Of a stretch of DNA of 64,000 bases, positions 20,347-27,845 are shown one piece after another (position 1 is the stretch's first letter; each line of letters starts with the position of its first letter). Both the position numbers and the translations under genes were made by a program. The notes beneath the pieces are model-generated. The model saw only the letters and a list, made by a program, of their open reading frames with translations, was not told the origin of the DNA and searched no databases. Origin of the DNA: Amycolatopsis azurea DSM 43854 (GTDB lineage: Bacteria; Actinomycetota; Actinomycetes; Mycobacteriales; Pseudonocardiaceae); assembly GCF_001995215.1 (NCBI RefSeq), contig NZ_MUXN01000008.1, positions 250,854 through 314,853 of the forward strand, in the 5' to 3' direction.

Positions 20347-20645
20347 CGACCGCCCTGATCTATCTCGTAGTCATGCTGCTGGTGGCCGCGGTGGTGTTTC
20401 TGCTGGCCGCCGTGGTGTTCGGCAGGGGTGAGGAACTCGCCCCGCTGCCGCCCGGCAGTTCGCCGACCAGGCTGCCCGCCGAAGACATCACCGCCGAGGA
20501 CGTCCACGCCGTCCGCTACCAGATGGTGCTGCGCGGGTACAAGATGTCCGAAGTGGACTGGGTGATGCGGCGGCTCGGCGTCGAGATCGAGGAACTGCGC
20601 GCCAAGGTGGCCGAGCTGGAGGCCGAACGCGAGGGCGCCAGGTGA
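20343..20645 (+). CDS. DivIVA-domain small membrane protein
   Basis: 100-residue protein with one N-terminal transmembrane helix (about 5-27) and a C-terminal DivIVA-type segment: EDITAEDVHAVRYQMVLRGYKMSEVDWVMRRL, given here only as its pieces ITAEDVHAVRYQ and GYKMSEVDWV, followed by a short coiled coil (EIEELRAKVAELEAER). DivIVA domains recognise curved membrane or cell poles; this short form is common in actinobacteria next to DNA-glycosylase genes. GTG start overlapping the previous stop. Part of the PadR operon or internally promoted. Confidence 0.82.
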   Translation: MTTALIYLVVMLLVAAVVFLLAAVVFGRGEELAPLPPGSSPTRLPAEDITAEDVHAVRYQMVLRGYKMSEVDWVMRRLGVEIEELRAKVAELEAEREGAR

Positions 20646-21091
20646 CCGATGTCGTCGTCTCCGTCGACGTCGCGGTACCGGCCGGGACGGCTTGGCTCGC
20701 CCTGACCGACTGGGCACGCCAGGGCGAATGGATGCTCGGCACCGAGGTCAAGGTCGTCGAGGGCAACGGGCGAAGCGTGGGCTCGAAGCTGTCGGCCTTC
20801 ACCGGCGTCGCCGGGATCGGGTTCACCGACACCATGGAGATCACCACCTGGGAGCCGCCGCTGCGGTGCGTGGTGAAGCATCTCGGCAAGATCGTGCAGG
20901 GCACCGGGGTGTTCCAGGTGATCGAGAAGGGGCCGCACGCGTCGACGTTCGTCTGGGCGGAGCATCTGCGGCCGCCGTTCGGCGTCGTCGGACGGCTCGG
21001 CTGGCCGGTCGCGAAACCGGGGTTCGAACTGGGACTGCGGCTGTGCCTGCAGAAATTCGTGAAGTACGCGGAGGGGTACCGGGTTGGCTGA
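20642..21091 (+). CDS. SRPBCC (START-like) superfamily protein
   Basis: 149-residue single-domain protein of the polyketide-cyclase/START-like superfamily. The opening VVVSVDVAVPAGTAWLALTD, WARQGEWM, then FTDTMEITTWEPPLRC and a C-terminal amphipathic helix with LCLQKFVKYAEG fit the helix-grip fold. No catalytic residues can be assigned; such proteins bind hydrophobic ligands. GTG start overlaps the DivIVA-domain gene and the stop overlaps the glycosylase gene, so the three are co-translated. Confidence 0.82.
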   Translation: MTDVVVSVDVAVPAGTAWLALTDWARQGEWMLGTEVKVVEGNGRSVGSKLSAFTGVAGIGFTDTMEITTWEPPLRCVVKHLGKIVQGTGVFQVIEKGPHASTFVWAEHLRPPFGVVGRLGWPVAKPGFELGLRLCLQKFVKYAEGYRVG

Positions 21092-21653
21092 GGCGGGTCT
21101 GCTGGGGACAGACGGGATCAAGCGGTGTTCGTGGGGCAACTCGGCCCCGGACTACGTCGAGTACCACGACACCGAATGGGGAGTCCCGCTCCACGGCGAC
21201 GAAGAACTGTACGAGCGCCTGTGCCTGGAGTCGTTCCAGTCCGGGCTCTCGTGGATCACCATCCTGCGGAAGCGGGATTCGTTCCGGAGGGCGTTCGCCG
21301 GATTCGTGCCGGAGAAGGTCGCTCTCTTCACCGACGACGACGTTTCCCGGCTCATGGAAGACGCGTCGATCGTGCGGAACCGGGCGAAGATCCTGGCGGC
21401 GATCAACAACGCGCGGGCGATCTCGGAACTGGACGGTTCGCTGGACGACCTGCTGTGGTCTTTCGCGCCTTCCTCGCATGCCCGGCCGCGGCGGATGGCG
21501 GACGTTCCGGCGATCACCGACGAGTCGAAGGCGATGGCGAAGGAACTCAAGAAGCGCGGCTTCGTGTTCCTGGGGCCGACGACGTGCTACGCGCTGATGC
21601 AGGCGACGGGCATGGTCGACGACCATGTGAAGGACTGCTTCCGGGCGGGTTAG
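21084..21653 (+). CDS. tag: DNA-3-methyladenine glycosylase I
   Basis: Base-excision repair enzyme that removes 3-methyladenine from DNA. The 189-residue product matches Tag: KRCSWGN, EYHDTEWGVP, a LCLESFQSGLSWITILRKR block with catalytic and base-stacking residues, and the C-terminal zinc ligands H...C in DDHVKDC paired with the N-terminal Cys and His. The start is a TTG at 21084 inside the previous gene. The 3' end overlaps the gene remnant on the opposite strand by four bases. Last gene of the operon. Confidence 0.92.
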   Translation: MAEAGLLGTDGIKRCSWGNSAPDYVEYHDTEWGVPLHGDEELYERLCLESFQSGLSWITILRKRDSFRRAFAGFVPEKVALFTDDDVSRLMEDASIVRNRAKILAAINNARAISELDGSLDDLLWSFAPSSHARPRRMADVPAITDESKAMAKELKKRGFVFLGPTTCYALMQATGMVDDHVKDCFRAG

Positions 21654-21915
21654 CGCGCTTGGAGGTCTCTCGCTAGCCGTTCCAGTGGCCGGTAAGTGCC
21701 GTCGAGCTCGATCTCCCCGCCGTTGTCCAGGGTGATGAAGCACTTCGCGACGTAGGCGAAGGGGATGAAGTTCAGCCAGTGCTCGACGCTCTTGTAGCGC
21801 ACTTCGCGGACTCGGTCCCACGGGACGGCGTACCGGACTTTGCGGCCGTGGACCTCGGCGAAACCGCCGGTGAAGAGGTAGATGCCTTGAGATGGGAAGG
21901 GACCACGGCGGAACG
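21650..21915 (-). pseudogene. 3' remnant of a PH-like/DUF6585-type protein gene
   Basis: About 88 codons read IYLFTGGFAEVHGRKV, then VPWDRVREVRYKS and FITLDNGGEIELDG, and end at a normal stop. This looks like the C-terminal part of a small PH-like or DUF6585-type domain (family resemblance only). No ATG or GTG lies in frame before the domain: upstream in frame comes low-complexity sequence and the tandem hairpins at 21989-22078. The 5' half therefore seems to be lost or replaced by repeats. It could be expressed from an unusual start, but a decayed gene fits better. Confidence 0.5.
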
Positions 21916-21988
21916 CTAGCCGCGGCGGTCCGGTACCGGTCCCGGCCTCGTGAGTGGCAATGAAGGGCCATGGGGGGCAAGGCAGGGG

Positions 21989-22078
21989 TGTCCCCAATGT
22001 GGCATTGGGGACGTTGAGTGTCCCCAATGTGGCATTGGGGACGTTGAGTGTCCCCAATGTGGCATTGGAGACGTTCTG
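21989..22078. repeat. Three tandem 30-base hairpin units
   Basis: The unit TGTCCCCAATGTGGCATTGG plus GGACGTTGAG occurs three times head to tail; the third has four substitutions. Each unit contains a 10-bp stem GTCCCCAATG/CATTGGGGAC with a TGG loop. There are no spacers, so it is not a CRISPR array. Confidence 0.9.
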
Positions 22079-22100
22079 GGTCGGTGGGCTCGGGGTGTCG

Positions 22101-22145
22101 TGAGGGGGACTTTCCCCGCGTGCGATGCGGCGAAAGTCCCCTTCA
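22101..22145. repeat. Palindromic repeat C1 after the enoyl-CoA hydratase gene
   Basis: Arms TGAGGGGGACTTTC and GAAAGTCCCCTTCA (one mismatch), with inner CCGC/GCGG. It begins 16 bases past the hydratase stop. Related arms (GAAGGGGACTTTCC) recur at 27736, 50808 and 58715. Confidence 0.75.
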
Positions 22146-22161
22146 GCAGCCCGACACGTCC

Positions 22162-22956
22162 TTACTTGCCCTGGAAGGTCGGCTTGCGCTTGCCCACGAA
22201 CGCCTCCACCGCTTCGGTGTGGTCGGCGGTCGCGCCCAGCGCGGACTGCGCGGCGTCCTCGGCGTCCAGCGCCTCTTCGAGCGAGGACTCGGCGGCGACG
22301 GACAGGACGTTCTTGATCTTCGCGTACGCGACCGTCGGCCCGGCCGCGAGCTTCGCGGCGACCTTCTGCGCGCGGGCGGCCAGTTCCTCGTCCGGGACGA
22401 CCTCGCTGACCAGGCCCAGCGTCAGCGCCTCGGCGGCGTCGACCGTGCGCGCCAGCAGCATCAGTTCGGCCGCGCGGCCGAGACCGATCAGCCGCTGCAG
22501 CGTCCACGACGCGCCCGAGTCCGGGCCGAGGCCGACGTTCGCGAACGCCATCAGGAAGTTCGCCGACGTCGCCGCGATCCGGAGGTCGCTCGCGTAGGCG
22601 AAGGCTGCCCCCGCGCCGGCCGCGGGGCCGTTCACCGCGGCGATGACCGGCTTCGGCATCCCGACGATGGTCTTGACGATCGGGTTGTAGTGCTCCTTGA
22701 CCGTGTGTAGCGGCGCCGGGTCACCCGCTTGCAGCAGCCCGACGTGCTCCTTCAGATCCTGCCCGGCGCAGAACGCCTTGCCCGAACCGGTGAGGACGAC
22801 CGCGCGGACACTGTCGTCGGCCGCGGCCTCGGTCAGGCCCGCCAGCAGCAGTTCCTTCAGTTCGACGGTCAGCGAGTTGTACGCCTGGGGCCGGTTCAGC
22901 GTGAAGGTGCGCACGCCATCGGCGTCGGCGGTCAGCAGAACGTCGGATGTGGTCAC
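22162..22956 (-). CDS. Enoyl-CoA hydratase/isomerase family protein
   Basis: Crotonase-fold enzyme of 264 residues, acting on acyl-CoA thioesters in fatty-acid or phenylacetate-type degradation. Features: LTGSGKAFCAGQDLKEH (first oxyanion-hole strand), AAVNGPAAGAGAAFAYASD (second oxyanion-hole Gly) and FANVGLGPDSGASWTLQRLIG, close to PaaG-type isomerases. The usual hydratase Glu pair is not evident, since the second position is Asp (GPDSG), which favours isomerase or PaaG-like activity. The GTG start at 22956 follows AGGAGA. Long in-frame upstream sequence was excluded. Diverges from the DUF3117 gene. Confidence 0.88.
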   Translation of the reverse strand: MTTSDVLLTADADGVRTFTLNRPQAYNSLTVELKELLLAGLTEAAADDSVRAVVLTGSGKAFCAGQDLKEHVGLLQAGDPAPLHTVKEHYNPIVKTIVGMPKPVIAAVNGPAAGAGAAFAYASDLRIAATSANFLMAFANVGLGPDSGASWTLQRLIGLGRAAELMLLARTVDAAEALTLGLVSEVVPDEELAARAQKVAAKLAAGPTVAYAKIKNVLSVAAESSLEEALDAEDAAQSALGATADHTEAVEAFVGKRKPTFQGK

Positions 22957-23152
22957 GGGATCTCCTAGTCGGCGAAACTGCGGTCTGAGACCGAGTCTTT
23001 CAGCCTCGCGAGCCGCATACCAGCACCGATACGGCGGCAAAAGATCGGTCCGCGTTCGCGCTCGGCCGCTGATGAGGGACAATGGACAGTAGACCCGGCT
23101 GGCTTTGACGAGCGCGACCCGGGCGCGCCGGTTGAGACGGAGGGAGCACGCT

Positions 23153-23320
23153 ATGGCGGCCATGAAGCCCCGGACCGGAGATGGTCCCCTCGAAGTGACT
23201 AAGGAGGGGCGGGGCCTCGTGATGCGCGTACCACTCGAAGGTGGTGGGCGCCTCGTCGTCGAACTCTCCGCGGAAGAAGCGAAGGATCTCGGCGCGGCCT
23301 TGCAGGAGGTCACCGGCTGA
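23153..23320 (+). CDS. DUF3117 small conserved protein
   Basis: 55 residues, MAAMKPRTGDGPLEVTKEG... through AEEAKDLGAALQEVTG, a sequence nearly invariant across actinobacteria including mycobacteria. It is probably a small beta-rich protein; its function is unknown. The start at 23153 has a strong GGAGGGAGC ribosome site. An upstream in-frame ATG would add 16 residues absent from the family. A hairpin follows before pepA. Confidence 0.92.
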   Translation: MAAMKPRTGDGPLEVTKEGRGLVMRVPLEGGGRLVVELSAEEAKDLGAALQEVTG

Positions 23321-23351
23321 GCCGGACCGCACCAACGTTCAACCACCCGCA

Positions 23352-23379
23352 CCCCGGTCTCCCTTCGGAGGCCGGGGTC
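23352..23379. terminator. Terminator hairpin after DUF3117
   Basis: ACCCCGGTCTCC and GGAGGCCGGGGT pair with one G-T wobble around a CTTC loop. It starts 32 bases after the stop and ends 32 bases before the pepA start. Confidence 0.75.
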
Positions 23380-23410
23380 GCGGTTCATCTGCGCCCGGAG
23401 GTCGCTCACT

Positions 23411-24886
23411 GTGCGTAACCCGCTACCCCCCGTTCCGGGGAAGCTGCTCGAAATCGAGGTCTCGGACGACCTGCGGCGCGGTACGCCGCTGGCCACGCTG
23501 ATCGCGGCGCCGTCCGAAGAGGACGGTGACGCCGGACTCGCGGAGATCGGCGGCGTGCGGCCCTCCGGCAAGGCCGGCGACGTGCAGACCGTGCCGACCG
23601 GCGGCGTCCGCTGGCTGGCCGGTGTCGGCGACGGCGAACCGCGGCAGTACCGCAAGGCCGGTGCCGCGCTGGTCCGCGCCGTCTCGGCCGCGCTGGAAGA
23701 CGACGTCAAGGCGGGTCAGAAGGCGTTCCGCGCCTTCGCCGTCGAACTGCCCGAGGACGTGGGCGCCGAACACCTCGAAGAACTCGCGTTCGGGCTGCTG
23801 CTCGGCGGCTACAAGTTCACGGTGACGGCCGAGGACCCGAAGCCGAGCCTGCGGGCAGTGCGGTTGCTCACTCGCCACGAGCGCGCCGTGCCCGCGTACG
23901 ACAAGGCGCTGGAGCGGGTCCGCGAACTCGCCGCGGCCGCCGCGTTCGCGCGCGACCTGGCGAACACGCCGTCGAACGTCAAGACCCCGGCCTGGCTCGC
24001 CGACACGGCCGCGCGCGCGTCCGGCGGCATCGCGAACCTGAACGTGACGGTCCGGGACGAGAAGTGGCTGGCCGAGCAGGGCTTCGGCGGCGTCCTCGCC
24101 GTCGGCGGCGGCTCGGCCGCGCCGCCGCGGCTGATCGAGCTGGAGTACCGGCCGCGTGGGGCGGCGACGCATCTGCTGCTGGTCGGCAAGGGCATCACCT
24201 TCGACACCGGTGGCCTGTCGATCAAGCCCGCCGACGGCATGCACCTCATGCGCACCGACATGGCGGGCGGCGCGGCGATCATCGCCGCCGTCCGCGCGAT
24301 CGCCGCGCTGGGCCTGCCGGTCCGGGTGACCGGGCTGGTGCCCGCCGCCGAGAACCACGTGTCCGGTTCGTCGTACCGGCCCGGCGACATCGTCCGGCAC
24401 TACGGCGGCAAGACGACCGAGGTGGGCAACACCGACGCCGAGGGCCGCATGGTCCTGGCCGACGCGCTCGCGTACGGCATCAAGAAGCACAAGCCGGACG
24501 CCGTGATCGACGCGGCGACGCTGACCGGTGCCATGAAGGTCTCGCTCGGCGTCCGGACCGGCGGCGTGTTCGCCACCGACGACGTCCTCGCGGAGCGGGT
24601 CACGAAGGCGGGCGAGCGGGTCGGCGAGGCGTGGTGGCGGATGCCGCTGCTGGAGGACCTGGCGGAGACCGTGCAGGGCTCACTCGGCGACATCCGGCAG
24701 GCGCCGGGCGGCCCCGGCGGCATCGTCGCGGCGCTGTTCCTGCGTGAGTTCGTCGGCGACGTGCCGTGGGCGCATCTCGACATCGCCGGTCCCGCGCGGG
24801 CCGACAAGACCTACGCCGACGTCGTGCCGGGAGCCACCGGTTTCGCGGCGCGGACGCTGGTGGAGCTGGTCGCTTCCTACGCCTGA
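23411..24886 (+). CDS. pepA: Leucyl aminopeptidase (M17)
   Basis: Cytosolic dimetal aminopeptidase, 491 residues, that releases N-terminal residues in peptide turnover. The N-terminal M17 domain (about 1-165) is followed by the catalytic domain with VGKGITFDTGGLSIKP (Lys and Asp ligands), MRTDMAGG and the signature NTDAEGRMVLADAL. A C-terminal LGDIRQAPGGPGGIVAALFL and WAHLDIAGPA complete the fold. GTG start. The stop lies nine bases from the convergent PAP2 stop. Confidence 0.94.
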   Translation: MRNPLPPVPGKLLEIEVSDDLRRGTPLATLIAAPSEEDGDAGLAEIGGVRPSGKAGDVQTVPTGGVRWLAGVGDGEPRQYRKAGAALVRAVSAALEDDVKAGQKAFRAFAVELPEDVGAEHLEELAFGLLLGGYKFTVTAEDPKPSLRAVRLLTRHERAVPAYDKALERVRELAAAAAFARDLANTPSNVKTPAWLADTAARASGGIANLNVTVRDEKWLAEQGFGGVLAVGGGSAAPPRLIELEYRPRGAATHLLLVGKGITFDTGGLSIKPADGMHLMRTDMAGGAAIIAAVRAIAALGLPVRVTGLVPAAENHVSGSSYRPGDIVRHYGGKTTEVGNTDAEGRMVLADALAYGIKKHKPDAVIDAATLTGAMKVSLGVRTGGVFATDDVLAERVTKAGERVGEAWWRMPLLEDLAETVQGSLGDIRQAPGGPGGIVAALFLREFVGDVPWAHLDIAGPARADKTYADVVPGATGFAARTLVELVASYA

Positions 24887-24894
24887 CCTGCGGT

Positions 24895-25506
24895 TCACCT
24901 GCGGGGCGGTAGCAAGGGACCTTTGCTATCGCCCCGCGGGCGCACCCTGGGCATGGGCTGGGTCGGCGCGTCTCCGGCATGCGCGGTGAGCCGGCGGGCG
25001 ATCCGGGTCGCGGGGCCGCTCAGGTACCGGAACACGAGCCACGCCGTCACGGAGCCGAGGACGAGTCCGGCGAGCACGTCGTGCGGGTAATGCGCGCCGA
25101 CGTATACCCGTGAGAAGCCCATCAGCAGGGCGAGCGGGAGTACCCACGGCGCGAGCCGTCGCCAGGCGAGGGCCAGCCCGACCGCGGCCGCCGCGGCGAT
25201 CGTGGAGTGGTTGCTCGGGAACGACCAGTCGCCGATCGGCGGGCAGTCGACGAGCGTGACGAGGTTCCGGCACGGCCGGTCCTCCCGGATCACGCTCTTC
25301 AGACCTTCGCTGATCAGGTACGCGATCGCGGTCGCGCCGGGCACCAGCAGCGACACCGCGAGCCGGGTGGGCGAGGTGCGTGCCCGCCAGACGACCCAGA
25401 CCATCAAGGCGGCGAAGATCAGCATTCCGGCGTCGGTGAACAGGACGCCTGAGGCCTGAAGCCAGCTCGGGCTCTCGCCCGCCAGCTCCACGATGTCGTC
25501 GTACAT
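24895..25506 (-). CDS. PAP2-family membrane phosphatase with palindrome-derived tail
   Basis: Integral membrane phosphatase of 203 residues, probably acting on undecaprenyl pyrophosphate or phosphatidic-acid-type lipids. The three family motifs are complete: KSVIREDRPC (KxxxxxxRP), FPSNHS (PSGH type) and SRVYVGAHYPHD. Five or six hydrophobic helices surround them. After the last helix the tail reads RPRGDSKGPLLPPRR; GDSKGPLL is encoded by palindrome S2, so the natural C-terminus appears to have been replaced or extended by the repeat. Confidence 0.9.
   Translation of the reverse strand: MYDDIVELAGESPSWLQASGVLFTDAGMLIFAALMVWVVWRARTSPTRLAVSLLVPGATAIAYLISEGLKSVIREDRPCRNLVTLVDCPPIGDWSFPSNHSTIAAAAAVGLALAWRRLAPWVLPLALLMGFSRVYVGAHYPHDVLAGLVLGSVTAWLVFRYLSGPATRIARRLTAHAGDAPTQPMPRVRPRGDSKGPLLPPRR
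24901..24937. repeat. Palindromic repeat S2 inside the PAP2 3' end
   Basis: The S-family core at 24906-24932 with matching flanks gives a 37-base palindrome (GCGGGGCGGTAGC...GCTATCGCCCCGC). It lies within the last 15 codons of the PAP2 gene and 15 bases past the pepA stop, so it could terminate both convergent genes. Confidence 0.85.
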
Positions 25507-25546
25507 TCACCCGAAGTTAGCGAAAAAGTCGGCCGCGCCGCCTTGC

Positions 25547-25577
25547 ACGATCGTCAGGGGCCGCACTGGACGATCGT
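25547..25577. terminator. Hairpin after the LysR gene
   Basis: ACGATCGTC and GACGATCGT, 9-base arms around a 13-base loop, directly at the stop codon of the lysR-type gene (which reads leftwards). Weak evidence for termination. Confidence 0.5.
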
Positions 25578-26476
25578 CACCGATTTTGCGCGCGGACCCG
25601 CTCCCGGAACCGCATGACCGCGGGCGGCAGGACGACGTCCTTGCGCCACGCCAGCCCGATCGTCCGCCCGACCGGCGGCACCAGCGGGACTTCGGCGACG
25701 CCCGCCGGGCTGCCGGGTTCGAACCGGGGGAGCAGCGCGACGCCGAGCCCGGCCGCGACCAGCCCGCGGACCGTGTCCGACTCCTGGCCCTCGAAGGCGA
25801 TCTTCGGCTCGAAACCGGCCGCGGCGCACAGTTCGTCGGTGATGGTGCGGAGGCCGTAGCCGGTTTCGAGCAGGACGAATTCCTCGTCCTTGAGGTCTTC
25901 GATGGCGGCGTACTCCCGGTCGGCGAGGCGGTGCGACGTCGGGACGGAGAGAAAGATCTCCTGCTCGAACAGCACGGCCGTGTCGAGCAGCGGGTCGTCG
26001 ACGGGGGCGGGCGCGAGCAGCGCGAGGTCGAGCTCGCCACTGGTCAGCCTGTCGACCATGTCCTGGCGTGAGCCCTGGACCAGCGTGAACCGGACTCCCG
26101 GATGGTCCGCGCGGTAGCCGCGGAGCAGGGTGGGGACCAGCGACCGGCCGAGCAGGTGCAGGAAGCCGAGGACGACGTGCCCGGATTCGGGGTCGACCTC
26201 TTCGCGGGCTTGGCGGACTCCGGCGTCGACGTCGGCGAGCGCGCGTTCGGCGGCGTCGGCCAGCAGTTCGGCGGCCCGGGTGAGCCGGATGCCGCGGCCG
26301 TCGGGGACCGTCAGCGGGGCGCCGAGGGCCTCGCCGAGCGCCGAGATCCGGCGGCTCACCGTGGGCTGCGGGACACCGAGCAGTTCGGCCGCGCGTGTGA
26401 CGTTCGTCGTGCGGCGCAGTGCGGTGAGCAGCGCGAGCTGGGGGGCTAGCTGGGCGGTCATCCTTTCATTCAGCAC
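25577..26476 (-). CDS. LysR-family transcriptional regulator
   Basis: DNA-binding regulator of 294-299 residues. The N-terminal winged helix shows LLTALRRTTNVTRAAELLGV, PQPTVSRRISALGEALGAPL and a linker helix; the effector domain follows (VVLGFLHLLGRSLVP, GELDLALLAP, VAAGLGVALLPR). Start could be 26476 or the ATG at 26461. It diverges from the MFS transporter across only 63 bases of AT-rich DNA, the classic arrangement in which LysR activates the transporter. Confidence 0.9.
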   Translation of the reverse strand: MLNERMTAQLAPQLALLTALRRTTNVTRAAELLGVPQPTVSRRISALGEALGAPLTVPDGRGIRLTRAAELLADAAERALADVDAGVRQAREEVDPESGHVVLGFLHLLGRSLVPTLLRGYRADHPGVRFTLVQGSRQDMVDRLTSGELDLALLAPAPVDDPLLDTAVLFEQEIFLSVPTSHRLADREYAAIEDLKDEEFVLLETGYGLRTITDELCAAAGFEPKIAFEGQESDTVRGLVAAGLGVALLPRFEPGSPAGVAEVPLVPPVGRTIGLAWRKDVVLPPAVMRFRERVRAQNR

Positions 26477-26539
26477 AGTATTGATTGTGGCAGATAATCG
26501 TATTAGACGTATCGTTTAGCCAGGCTTAGCTTCAAGATC

Positions 26540-27826
26540 GTGTCTGCCACCGGAACCACCCGCCGCGTGACGATCGCCGTCGCCGCGGCCGGGATCTCCT
26601 CGTTCGCCCTGCTCTACGCGCCGCAGCCGGTGCTGCCGCAGCTGGCCGAGCAGTACCACCTCGATCCCGGTGGCGCTTCGCTCGCGGTGAGCGTCGCGAC
26701 CGGGGCGCTCGCGATCGCCGTGCTGCCGATCGCGGTGCTGTCCGAGGTCGTGGGACGGCGTCCGGTGATCATCGCCTCGGTGGTGGCGTCGGTCGTGTTC
26801 GGTTTCCTGCTGCCCCTGGCGCCCAGCTACCCGGCGCTGCTCGTGCTGCGGGCGCTGCAAGGGGTCGCCATCGCGGGGTTCCCCGGGGTGGCCGCGGCCT
26901 ACCTCGCGGAGCGGCTCGGCAAGGCCGGGCTCGCGGCGGCGGTGGGCGCGATGATCGCCGGGAACACCGTCGGCGGCATGATCGGAAGGCTCGCGGCCGG
27001 GTTCACCGCCGGTCCGTTCGGCTACCACGGCGCGCTGCTCGTGGTCGCGGCGATCGGGCTGGTCTGCGCGGTGGTCACGGTGCTGGCGCTGCCGCCGGGG
27101 GAGCAAGGGACCTTTGCTATCACTTCCGCGGATCGTCCCAGGTCAGAGCGGCTTCGCGAGCAAGGGCGGGCGGTGCTGGCGGGCCTCGGCGCCGCGGTCC
27201 GGAAGCCGGTCCTGCTCGTCCAGTACGCGGTCGCGCTGCTGGCGATGGGCTCGTTCGTCGCGCTGTACAACGCCGCCGGGTTCCGCCTGACCGGGGAGCC
27301 GCTGAACCTCTCGCCCGCGATCGCGTCGCTCGTCTTCCTCGCCTACGCGATGGGCTCGGTCTCGTCCGCGACGGCGGGCAAGCTCGTCGGGCGGTTCGGC
27401 CGACGCCGGTCGCTCGTCGGCGCCCTGCTGCTCACGATCGCCGGCGCCGCGCTGACGCTCTCCGACTCACTGCCCCTGGTCATCGCCGGGTTCGTGGTCC
27501 TGACCGGCGGGTTCTTCGCCGCGCACGCCGTCGCCAACGGCTGGGCCGCCGCGGAGGCGCCCGAGAACGCCCGAGGCCAGGTGGGCGGGCTCTACACGCT
27601 TTCGTACTACCTCGGCAGCAGCATCGGCGGCGCCGTCGGCGCGACCGTCTACGGGCACTCCGGCTGGACCTGGCTCATCGTGCTCACCGCCGGCTGGCTG
27701 GCCCTCGCCGCGGCGGCCGTGGTGGCCGGGACGCGGCTGAAGGGGACTTTCCCCGCATCGCACGGGGTGAAAGCGTCCTTCGCCGCGTCGGACGTGGGGA
27801 AAGCGTCCTTCAGCCCCCGGCGATAG
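26540..27826 (+). CDS. MFS transporter with palindrome-derived loop and tail
   Basis: 12-helix major facilitator, 428 residues, resembling YnfM-type drug/metabolite exporters: YAPQPVLPQLAEQY after helix 1, SEVVGRRPVI (motif A), and GKLVGRFGRRRS in the second half. GTG start; divergent from a LysR regulator. Two oddities: the central cytoplasmic loop reads PPGEQGTFAITS, encoded by an S palindrome (27100-27122), and the last about 32 residues (from KGTFPASHGVKASF onward) are encoded by C-type and S-type palindromes. The stop TAG at 27824-27826 is the palindrome's own. The tail has no expected transport role. Confidence 0.9.
   Translation: MSATGTTRRVTIAVAAAGISSFALLYAPQPVLPQLAEQYHLDPGGASLAVSVATGALAIAVLPIAVLSEVVGRRPVIIASVVASVVFGFLLPLAPSYPALLVLRALQGVAIAGFPGVAAAYLAERLGKAGLAAAVGAMIAGNTVGGMIGRLAAGFTAGPFGYHGALLVVAAIGLVCAVVTVLALPPGEQGTFAITSADRPRSERLREQGRAVLAGLGAAVRKPVLLVQYAVALLAMGSFVALYNAAGFRLTGEPLNLSPAIASLVFLAYAMGSVSSATAGKLVGRFGRRRSLVGALLLTIAGAALTLSDSLPLVIAGFVVLTGGFFAAHAVANGWAAAEAPENARGQVGGLYTLSYYLGSSIGGAVGATVYGHSGWTWLIVLTAGWLALAAAAVVAGTRLKGTFPASHGVKASFAASDVGKASFSPRR
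27100..27122. repeat. Palindrome S3 inside the MFS coding sequence
   Basis: GGAGCAAGGGACCTTTGCTAT followed by C: a degraded S-family copy in frame inside the loop between predicted helices 6 and 7 of the transporter. Its outer bases have diverged and no stop is created in the reading frame. Confidence 0.75.
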
Positions 27827-27845
27827 CAAAGGTCCCTTGCTACGC
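27736..27845. repeat. Composite C2/S4 palindromes at convergent gene ends
   Basis: Starts with C-type sequence CTGAAGGGGACTTTCCCC, continues through GTGAAAGCGTCCTTC and GGGAAAGCGTCCTTC variants and ends with S4 at 27820-27844 (GCGATAGCAAAGG...). S4 contributes the TAG stop of the MFS gene on one strand and the TAG stop of the methyltransferase on the other, 13 bases apart. Confidence 0.85.

Noticed and set aside
21989-22078. Possible CRISPR array
   Set aside because: The three units are directly adjacent with no unique spacers and no cas genes are near; the Cas4-like nuclease at 59139 is a stand-alone RecB-family protein.
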